DNA from: Epiperipatus broadwayi
Taxonomy: Eukaryota > Onychophora > Udeonychophora > Euonychophora > Peripatidae
Assembly: GCA_028023455.1 (NCBI GenBank)
Contig: JAQFVV010000072.1
Coordinates: 458,501-522,500 of the forward strand
Length of the DNA: 64,000 bases
Reading direction: 5' to 3'
Shown here: positions 55,790 to 64,000 of the stretch, piece by piece
Layout of the letters: each line of letters opens with the position of its first letter
How positions within the stretch are numbered: the first letter of the stretch is position 1
Notes under the pieces: generated by a model
What the model was told of the DNA's origin: nothing
Databases searched by the model: none
Seen by the model: the letters and a program-made list of their open reading frames with translations, nothing else
Position numbers and translations under genes: made by a program

Positions 55790-58379
55790 CTGAAAAAAAT
55801 AAGACATATTGCTACAAAACATCAAATCAATGTGATTAATATTTTATTGTAATACAAAAGCAAGTCTCCACTTCAATGACCCTTAATTCTTGAATAATTG
55901 ATGTTTACCATATGCAAGTAAAATCCCTATCCCTGGAATATAAATTTACCATTCCCAGACCGGCTTCAACTTTTATTTTTATCAATGAGGACTAGAATTC
56001 AAAGTAGGAAGAATGCAAACATCCGTTCACTAATTTTTTTTTAAATTCTATTTTACTTGTGAAATTAAAAACTTAAAATTTCAAATCAGCCTAAAGTTTC
56101 AAACCAAAGTCAACTACTTGGATAATAACTTAGATCAGAAACCAATTCAGCAAAAATATATTTTAGAACCTCCAATTATTCAATATCTTTAAGCACCTTA
56201 TCCCTCTGACTAGAAATGTCAATAATGACTACAATTACTGAAGAGTTGAAAGTACTAAAATATATATAGTTACTGAACTGGTTGTAAATTTAGATAACTT
56301 TTCAAGCTATCGACTTGGGATCAAAACTTTAGGCTGATGTGAATTTCAAGATTTTAGTTTGACAGGTAAAATAGAATTAAAGATGGTTAGTGGCTGTATA
56401 CCTGCATTCTTTCCAACTTTGAATCTCAAGCATCATTGATAAGAGATAAAACCAGAATTTCGTCTGAGGATGGGAATTTAAATACTAAAAATAGGTATTT
56501 TGTATGCATCTGACAATCATTACTTACTAAAGCATACACTAGGTGGCAATTAAGTGGATAGCTGTTTTTGTATTATCTTATTGTTTTAGACTGTCAATAT
56601 TGATGATGTGGTGATAATATTAAATGTTATTTATATTGCCATGCAACTAAAGTTTATATATGCGCATATAAAAAATAAGTATAATGTCACTCTGCTTCAT
56701 CTGCATACCAGCTCCGATAAAATGAGCATTATTAAAACAAGACTATTAAATTAAAGATTTAAGCTTTAACATCAAGTGAATCATATAAGTGGCATTTACA
56801 TAAGGGATGAAAGATTGGATGCAGTATTGGCCTTCTTCCATGACAGTTGAATAAAAGTGCTGAAATCTGGAATATTTGTCTTGCAAAAATTGGTTTAATT
56901 TTTTCATTATAAGACAACTTATAAAATACAAAAGAAAAATAGAAGCAATGCTTTGAAGATTTAATGTCACTTCAATTTGTTTCATGAATATAGGTAAACA
57001 TATATGCACACATACAAAAAAAGATTCTCTGTTCAGGACATTTAGTTCTTTTCATGAACTCGGTGTTTCATTATGCATAAATAGTAACACTAATATTATA
57101 TAAAAAATTTGATTGCTGAATCAACAATGTAACTTTACGTACACTCGTTTAAAACAAGTAAAATATTAAATGGATCTACTCCACAGGATCAACGATATTA
57201 GACCTGATCATAGAGAATGCTTCCAATTCATCAGCAATCTATTCTCTGGTAATATAATAAGTCAATATATAAAACAAATGACAGTAAAAAACACTCCTTG
57301 TGCATTTCCTGCACATTTCCAATTACTCGGCGCATGTATTTGCATGGAGATATCATTCTTAGAAGGTAAGACTTTGTATTCATGATTTTTAAATGTATAA
57401 AATAAAAGTAATAATAATAAATCTATAAAATAAAACAAATATATCATCAGATATCTTTGTGTTTTGACAACTGTGTTTTAATAAAATGCGCAAAGTTCAA
57501 TTTTTTCTATACACTGTCATAAAAAATTTCCAGTGTGCCAGAAGAATTATAATATGCATTTTGACATTATTTAGCTTTTAAGATGTACATAACATCATTA
57601 TAATAATCTAGCCACTGGTAGAAAACTTCTCTCAAGTGTTATATAAAAGAGACACCTAAAAACAAAACAATTGCTAATATTTTAGACTTGGCTAGTCCCT
57701 GCAAAGAAAAAACTGAAAAATCTATCCCAATGGTTCAAAAAAAAACTTCTAATAGTAACAGATTTCACTACATTCATTTCACAGCAGAAGTGGGAAACAT
57801 CATAGATTAATATGATACTTATAATTCTATTGTAAAAGTCCTTGGATTATCTATGAGAAGCTATCAATTTGAAGTTGTTTGAGAAGTTAATAAAGAATAA
57901 TAAAGATTGCTTACAACTGAAGTCTACATAATTAAAATTGGAAATATTGTGATGATTCAATGAACGAATCCATTCTAAAACATCACCATCCAAATAAACT
58001 AAGTTAATCTGTCGTTTACCAAATGGACATATTGTGGCATATTAACATAATTTCCAAGCAACCTAAACATTCAAACTTTAATGAGTGAATCAAATCATTC
58101 TGGAATAATCAGATTGAAACTATTATGAATGGTAAATATGAAGAGCTAACAGAAGATGAAGAGAGAGATTTACACAAAATATAAGTTTGATCATTTTATT
58201 TCTTATACACTATTGCTCCTGCTATGAAAGTACTAATGATGTTTAATAAAGTAGTACTGATATCTTGATTTCAATATGAAGATGTAATAGTTTCTTAGAT
58301 TTAAATTTGTTAAGAATTAGCTCATTAATATCTTGAATGATCCCATTCAGTTGCTATAATGAAAATTTATTGAACTAGA
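55790..58379. other. Upstream intron, no VLCAD exon found
   Basis: I looked on minus for the exon with LTEPxSGSDA and did not find it. A plus-strand open frame at 57170-57385 has balanced codons but no recognisable domain. It may belong to the LINE remnant that follows. Confidence 0.4.
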
Positions 58380-58945
58380 AGAAACACAAGAACATTTAAT
58401 ATATCACTGTAAAGGCTTAGAAAAAGTCAGACAAATGATGGTGAATAATTACAGGAAAAGGGAAACCACAATAGAAAAAATGCTAAAGGCTTTCAATGAA
58501 AATAAAATACCTATAATACGTGCAGCAACTTTCAGTATATATGCCTTATGGTGTACTAGATGTGCTTTCACTTTAGGAAACAATACAAGAAGACATCCCA
58601 ACACATATCACAACAAACTAGGAAAACTTAAGGAAAGGGACAATCTTCTAGCACCACCGGACATTTATGCTGCCACATGGTCTCTATTTAAAATAAAAGT
58701 AGCCTTATAATGGATAGACCAAATACAACCTCTGAAAAATGGAAAACTGAAATGAACTCATAATAAGAACTGAAAAATCTAAAAGGTGTGAACTGCAAAA
58801 GACGCTAATGGTTAAAAAAAAACAAAAGTATATCTTCTGTGTTTCAAGATGTATCCTAGAATATGATGTTTTATACAATGTATTACTTGATAAGAATGTA
58901 ACCTTTTTTTTGCCTAATAAAATTTGCTTTGAAATATAAAAATGG
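58380..58945 (+). mobile_element. LINE C-terminal remnant with 3' end
   Basis: An open frame through 58710 begins IELEETQEHLIYHC, the ExxEHLxxxC half of a LINE zinc knuckle, and continues RAATFSIYALWCTRCAF, SLFKIKVAL-stop. The 3' UTR ends gcctaataaaatttgctttg, with a polyadenylation signal. It is 5'-truncated; the clade is uncertain. Confidence 0.55.
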
Positions 58946-58978
58946 AAGAAGTTTTGAACATTTTTTAAACCATATTAA

Positions 58979-60799
58979 AACCCTTTGAGACCGAAAACCG
59001 CCTGTTTACGCATTAAAAAAAGTTTACAATTTCGACCGCAATAGCGTGCAAACCGTATACGTCACAGTTACGCTTTTTTTTTCTTTCTCTCCGCCATTTT
59101 TCTATCTTTTTGTACGTCTAAAAATTTTTTCTGTGCGATGAAAATTAGATTTTTTATAGCAATTTTTGTAAAGTACATTATTAAAATTTTGTAATTTTTT
59201 TTATCTTTCTAGATTTTATCAACCGATAAAAAAAATATACGGAGAAAACAATTATTTCGCCGCTAAACGTAATTACGTTTCTAACGAACTTTTCTGTTGA
59301 TGTGTTTGATTTTGAGGTTTCGTATTCCCCATTACCTGTAAGTATTCAACATTCATCATCATCATCTCCCACTAATATATAATAATTGCTTGTAATTCCT
59401 TTGGGTTATTTATTTTATTTTATTTACTGTTTTTATACATTTCATTGTAGATAAGTTTTTATTCATTTTATAGCATACTTTGCTATTATGGTTTGCTATG
59501 TAATAATGCAGAATTTAGCTCACTCTTACCCTCATGATATTCCAATAATGTAGTAATTATTTTTTACATGCATAACTTAGAATTTACTACGTTTTTATTC
59601 ATTTCATTGTAGATAACTTTTTATTCATTTTATAGCATACTTTGCAGATAACTTTTTATTCATTTGATAGCATACTTTGCTATTATGGTTTGCTATGTAA
59701 TAATGCATAATTTAGCTCACTCTTACCCTCATGATATTCCAATAATGTAGTAATTATTTTTTACATGCATAACTTAGAATTTACTACATTTTTATTAGTT
59801 TCATTATAGATAACTTTTTATTTATTTGGTAGCATACTTTGCTATTATGGTTTGCTATGTAATAATGCATAATTTAGCTCACCCTTACCAGTTGCTCCAC
59901 ATCATCATCATCAGTTATTTTGAAATTGATTTTGCTCATGCATTTATATTTTCAACAATTTGCAAACTGTCTTCAAACTATCCACTCTGTTCTGTGAAAC
60001 TAACAAGGTGAAAAAAATAAATACCTCACAATGCTGAATCAACAGTCATCATCATCTCCCACTCATATATAATAATTGCTTGTAATTCCTTTTGATTATT
60101 TATTTTATTTTATTTACTATGTTGTTATTCATTTTATTTTAGAAACAAATTTTTAAATTATTTATTTGCATATTTGGCAATTATGATCTGCCATGAAATA
60201 ATGCATAATTTATCTCGCCCCACCCCTGATTTTTCAATAATATAGTCATTATTTTTTACCCCCATAACTTAGAATTTACTAAAGTTATTACTGTTATTTT
60301 TTTTTTGATCCTCACTAAAACCTTGCATTTCTAATAGATATCCCGTATAAAGAGGGCCTAGAAAAACAACTGCTTGCAAAAATAGAACATATAGAGTGTC
60401 AAGCAGAAAAAAGAAATTGAAATGGTCACCTTTTGCCACATTACACCAACAATCTGTAACTCAGGTAGGTCATGTTATATATTATTTTTTTCTGCATTTT
60501 ATGACGAATGTGATGAAGCTGTCTATGAAATTGTCATTTTAGGCTATATCTTTCAAAATTGAGAGTTTGTGAACCAATGTAAAAATAAAGATATATAAAA
60601 TGTGAAAAATCTCCTTTCTTTAATTATTTTTTTGTGGTAATGACTATTTTATCAGCTTCATTACATTCTTTCATATTTGCACTTTCTAAAAATGTATATA
60701 TATTTGTTATTTATTGTAATAAATTAGACATTTCATTTAAAATTGTATGTCCTGTAATTTTTTCTGTGAATTCAAAATGGCCGTTCAGGTCACAAGGGG
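58979..60799. mobile_element. piggyBac-like non-autonomous element
   Basis: TTAA occurs at 58975-58978 and 60800-60803. Inverted termini are CCCTTTGAGACCGAAAACCG at the left and, reversed, CCCCTTGTGACCTGAACGGC at the right (about 10 of the first 12 match). TTAA target sites and CCYTTG ends are typical of piggyBac. The interior has tandem repeats and no transposase. Confidence 0.65.
59340..60300. repeat. Tandem and higher-order repeats inside the piggyBac-like element
   Basis: Units starting tttttatacatttcattgta (59429), tttttattcatttcattgta (59592) and tttttattagtttcattata (59789) share gatatt..aataatgtagtaattatt and tatggtttgctatgtaataa. A diverged fourth lies at about 60120-60300. An upstream block (catcatcatctcccactaat, 59355) also recurs near 60045. 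Unit spacing is 163-197 bp. Confidence 0.8.
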
Positions 60800-61697
60800 T
60801 TAATAGTCAACAAAGACTTGGATTTCCATAAGTATAAGTTTAATAAAACACATGATATAAGAAAATGTCTTGAGCTCAGAGTTCTAGTGGCTCGATGAGA
60901 TTCATATTTGTAATATTACTTTATTTGCAAAACAGGTTTCATCCCCCTCTGTAAATAATAACAATTCGTTGGATTTAGATAATAGTAACTATCAGCTATG
61001 AGATAATTTACAGCTTTAAGTTTATCCAAAGGAATACCAAAAACTTAGGAATTTTCCAATAAAATAAACAAATTATACTTTTTATCTGAAATAGTTTGTA
61101 CCTTGACTACTTTTAGCGAATCATTCATCAATCACTATGCACTTTTTTTAAATTTAGTAAGTATTGCTTCATTTGTTATAAATTAAATGAATTTATTCAT
61201 ATCCTGTTTCAACAATAGCTTCCTTTTTTTATTATATGTTTAGTTTGGAAGAGAAAGTTAATCAAAGAAATCTTATTACCGTTTTCGGTTTCTATTGCTA
61301 TGTTGTTCGTCATCTTTATCAGCAGAGAAATTATACGTAGCAATTTAAAAAATGTTTTGCTGCTTGGATTTCACACACAATTTTCTTCATCTAAAGATTA
61401 ATTAACAGAGCATATACTTCCGGTAGCACTGTTAGGTCGAGTATTTAATTCCTTCATGCCATAAACACTATGGTACTTTCACTTGAACTGAAATTGTCAC
61501 AGATAAGAAATGTTCGTGAAATATGATACAATCACATGATATATTTGCCTTTATGCTAACAGACTTTTCAAATCAACATTTTTGATAATATTACATAAAA
61601 TAATTTAGGAAAAGGTAATCCAAAGTTACTTCAATATCATTTAAACCACTAAACATCACATGATCACTATTTCTTAACGCTAGCACATTACTGTTAT

Positions 61698-61970
61698 AAA
61701 AACAGGCAAAACTCTCCATACAGTAGTGCCACTCAGTGCCAACCAGAGTAATCAAAGGATGCCAGAAGGCTTGTGTGTAAAATCCTTATCTAGGTGCAGT
61801 ACTTCCAGATCCAAAGCCCCTCACTGACGAAGGCCACAAGCCAGAAACTAATCTGGGGATATTGGATGAGTAGACACTAGATAGGGATTTTATGCACAAG
61901 CCTTCTCGCATCCATTGATTATTCTGGTTGATACTGAGTGGCAGTACTGTATGGAGAGTTTTTCCTGTTT
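61698..61970. mobile_element. MITE family A, near full-length
   Basis: It is a 273-bp palindrome: aaaaacaggcaaaactctcc, tagtgccactcagtgccaac, gatgccagaaggcttgtg on the left and the reverse on the right (ggcagtactgtatggagagt). The loop is shortened relative to the 48240 copy (gatccaaagcccctcactga). Confidence 0.85.
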
Positions 61971-62490
61971 CAATATCTTTTGCTAATTATCTCATGGCAT
62001 AAATTTCTAGACATAAGTATCTCTCTGTCTGATCTTATTCTCGAGAAATCAAAAATTTTACTTAACATTCTCGAAAATAAAAACACATTGATTTCAAAAA
62101 TTACTCATCACAAATATATGAATTTTTTAAAAAATTAATAAAATAAAATATTAAAACAAAAATTATTTGATTTAACAATTTCGTTCTATTCTTATTATTA
62201 AAAATATATTTTGATCAAAAGGCCATTATGCAGAAATGAAAATACTATACAATTCTTATATAAAAATATAATAATTCATTAAATTTATTAATAAAATTAT
62301 TTGAATAGAAAAGATAACATCATTTATGTTTTCCTGAAGGTTTGTGATAATGGTGTTTTAGCTGTATTTATATATTGGACTATTTCCATCATCTAATATA
62401 AGTATTGAATGTCTTTAGAAAAATATAACTTTATTTAAATATTCCAAATACATCAACTGATAGTAATAGTACCCAGGTTAGGGATATGCA

Positions 62491-62525
62491 CATTTCGAGA
62501 GGTATTATTCTCCCCTCTTCTTCAG
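62491..62525 (-). ncRNA. Hammerhead-like motif
   Basis: Minus strand CTGAAGA, A, stem GAGGGG/CCTCTC (one G-U), then GAAATG. It is in the left arm of the FB-A copy. Confidence 0.4.
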
Positions 62526-62556
62526 ATGTTTTATCCTGACAAGTGACAGTAATAGC

Positions 62557-62631
62557 ATGGGAATCAAACCTAGATGCTTACATTCTTGAGTATTGAATTT
62601 TAAGGTAATGCTCTAACCAACTGAGCCATCC
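62557..62631 (-). repeat. tRNA-derived sequence (SINE head)
   Basis: The minus strand reads GGATGGCTCAGTTGGTTAGA, giving a strong A box, and ends AGGTTTGATTCCCATG, a strong B box. It is about 75 nt, but 5' and 3' ends do not form an acceptor stem, so it is not a working tRNA. Confidence 0.6.
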
Positions 62632-62867
62632 TCTCGAAACGTTGTGCATATACTAGCCTGCGTGCTATTACTAACAGTTGAATGTATTTGGAATATTTAA
62701 ATAAAGTTAAATTTTTCTAAAGACATTCCATACTTACATTAGATGATGGAAATAGTCCAATATATAAATACAATCATTTATGTTGTTTGTTTAAAAAAAA
62801 AAAAAGTATTTCATAAAATACAAAATACCAATCGAAGAATCTTTCAACCGAGTTCTTATTTTAGCAT

Positions 62868-63183
62868 AATATTAATATCATCTATGTTCTTTATTACTTT
62901 TTACAATGCTTTTTTACAACCCACTATGACAGTTTCGATTGCCCCAGCAATCTTTTTCAGAACTATCACAAACACAATAGAAATACATGAACACAGATAC
63001 ATATGAACATATAATTTTACATTTTATATATATATATATTTTATCTTATAATCATTTGTGTTCATGTATTTGTATTGTGTTTGTTATAGTTATGAAGAAG
63101 ATTGTTGGGGCAATTGAAACCGTTATAATGAGTTATAAAAAAGCACTATAAAAATATAAGAACATAAATGATATTAATATTGT
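62868..63183. mobile_element. Fold-back palindrome, arms about 150 bp
   Basis: The left arm (ataatattaatatcatctat, caatgcttttttacaaccca) is mirrored to 63183. The loop is an AT microsatellite near 63025. Hammerhead-like hairpins sit at 62932-62960 (minus: CTGAAAA, A, GATTG/CAATC, GAAAC) and 63091-63120 (plus: ATGAAGA, A, GATTG/CAATT, GAAAC). The open frame at 62743-63006 is an artefact of this arm. Confidence 0.82.
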
Positions 63184-64000
63184 ATGGATTTGGCAATGCA
63201 ATAATAAAGATAAAGTTCTTATTTTAGATGTAATAATTGAAATCAAAAAATTTCTTTTATTTTGCACTGAATTATGACAAATACTGCATTCGCAGTTGAT
63301 TTTAAATCTTCCACATTTAATGTCATTTTTCCAATCACTTCAAAAAAATGAAATTTCTTTTACCAGTAGTTACAAAATTACTAGATTTCAGCCAATGATT
63401 TAAGATAGCTTATATAGAATCATATAATTATTGTTCTAAAGTAGTTGTAGCATTCAGTGAATTTCAGTTACTAATGAAATGCTTAACTCTGAATCAGAAT
63501 TATAAGATTCTAATAGCTCACTATTATTTTGGAACAAACTTTGCATATAGATTTTAGCTAATTTAATAATATTGAATGTCAATAAATAAGAACCCATTAT
63601 CTCATTCATTTAAATTGTTAGAATTTTGAAAAAAATTTAATATGAAGTGGTTAATATATTTTTCCTCATGGCTATTTGAATCTTCACTTCATCAACAAAT
63701 CTTTTGTTTAATAATCGAATTTTCAGCATTAAAAATGTTAAATAAAAGTTTTAATATCCCTGTGTTTTAAAAATATTTTTATACCTCAAGAAATAACAAA
63801 ATGAATATTTTGCTTTATACAAATTTATTGCATAAATGGAAAAAAATGCAAAAGAAAATATTAAAAATTGTGTTAAAATTATGATAACTTCTCAAAATGA
63901 TTTATCTGTTTATAATTTCTTATTGTTCAATTTTTTTTCTTTACCTGAAATTCTTGAAAAAATGATTTTAAAATTTTCAAGAACTGAAAAAAATTTATCA
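63184..64000. other. AT-rich, nothing recognised
   Basis: No VLCAD upstream exon, transposon end or RNA gene was seen up to the window edge. Confidence 0.4.

Larger units (their letters stand above)
62335..62780. mobile_element. Fold-back MITE family FB-A, copy 2, interrupted by a tRNA-like unit
   Basis: Outer arms (cctgaaggtttgtgataatg, ttccatcatctaatataagt) are mirrored at 62715-62780. The left hammerhead-like hairpin is present at 62491-62525. In the right arm only the 3' half (ctctcgaaacgttgtg, 62630) remains, because the middle is occupied by a tRNA-like sequence (62557-62631). Same family as 5822-6270. Confidence 0.8.

Noticed and set aside
62557-62631. Functional tRNA gene
   Set aside because: Good A and B boxes but no acceptor-stem pairing and an irregular anticodon arm; treated as tRNA-derived.
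62743-63006. 87-codon open frame
   Set aside because: Spans the end of one fold-back element and the arm of the next; not coding.
1-64000. CRISPR array, prokaryotic operon or phage content
   Set aside because: No regularly spaced identical repeats with unique spacers, no Shine-Dalgarno-led compact genes; spliced exons and retroelements mark this as an animal genome.

Overview
This is a window of animal nuclear genome, very AT-rich and dominated by transposable-element debris and poly-A/T tracts. No complete gene lies inside it. The evidence for a metazoan is a mitochondrial very-long-chain acyl-CoA dehydrogenase gene split by GT..AG introns of 0.3-8.4 kb, several non-LTR retrotransposon remnants, a Penelope-like retroelement, hAT- and piggyBac-like non-autonomous elements, and tRNA-derived SINE heads. 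The phylum cannot be fixed from this window; the encoded protein looks like an invertebrate VLCAD.

Gene. Eleven short coding exons on the minus strand (55789 down to 1835) join in phase into about 332 codons covering the central and C-terminal part of VLCAD (ACADVL). Acyl-CoA dehydrogenase signature 2 is intact across an exon junction, and the catalytic-Glu motif FEGTND is present. The 5' part (mitochondrial transit peptide, N-terminal helical domain, signature 1) was not found in the 8.2 kb upstream and is presumably beyond 64000. The last ~90 residues are not recognisable and are presumably left of position 1, unless a short in-phase exon at 1126-1178 is used. The window therefore holds about 1 kb of coding sequence in 54 kb, and everything else lies within or upstream of this gene.

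Intron contents, left to right. 2.3-5.8 kb is a nested large palindrome. 5.8-6.3 kb is a fold-back element. 6.6-10.2 kb has tRNA-like SINE heads and a small MITE family. 12.0-12.7 kb is a terminal-inverted-repeat element. 16.8-17.3 kb is a palindrome. 18.1-19.4 kb is a 40-bp-TIR element with internal tandem repeats. 20.3-23.5 kb has LINE fragments. 28.7-29.0 kb is a near-perfect palindrome. 30.2-31.9 kb has a tandem repeat and two LINE fragments. 32.9-33.6 kb is a palindrome. 34-37.6 kb has CR1-like and Penelope debris. 38.5-39.2 kb has MITE and LINE debris. 43.2-46.0 kb is a nearly full-length Penelope-like element with pseudo-LTRs and a 10-bp target duplication. 48.2 kb and 61.7 kb carry palindromic MITE copies. 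54-55.5 kb has SINE, LINE and hAT elements. 58.4-60.8 kb has a LINE tail and a piggyBac-like element. 62.3-63.2 kb has two more fold-back elements, one hit by a tRNA-like sequence.

Most unusual signal. At least five independent palindromic elements, plus two single sites, carry the same small RNA-like motif, CUGANGA (or a near variant), a 4-6 bp hairpin, then GAAAY. In the palindromes it is usually present once in each arm, in opposite orientation. It resembles the core of the hammerhead ribozyme known from Penelope-like elements, but most copies have one or two extra A residues before stem II and no clear stem III or cleavage site. It is therefore best described as hammerhead-like.
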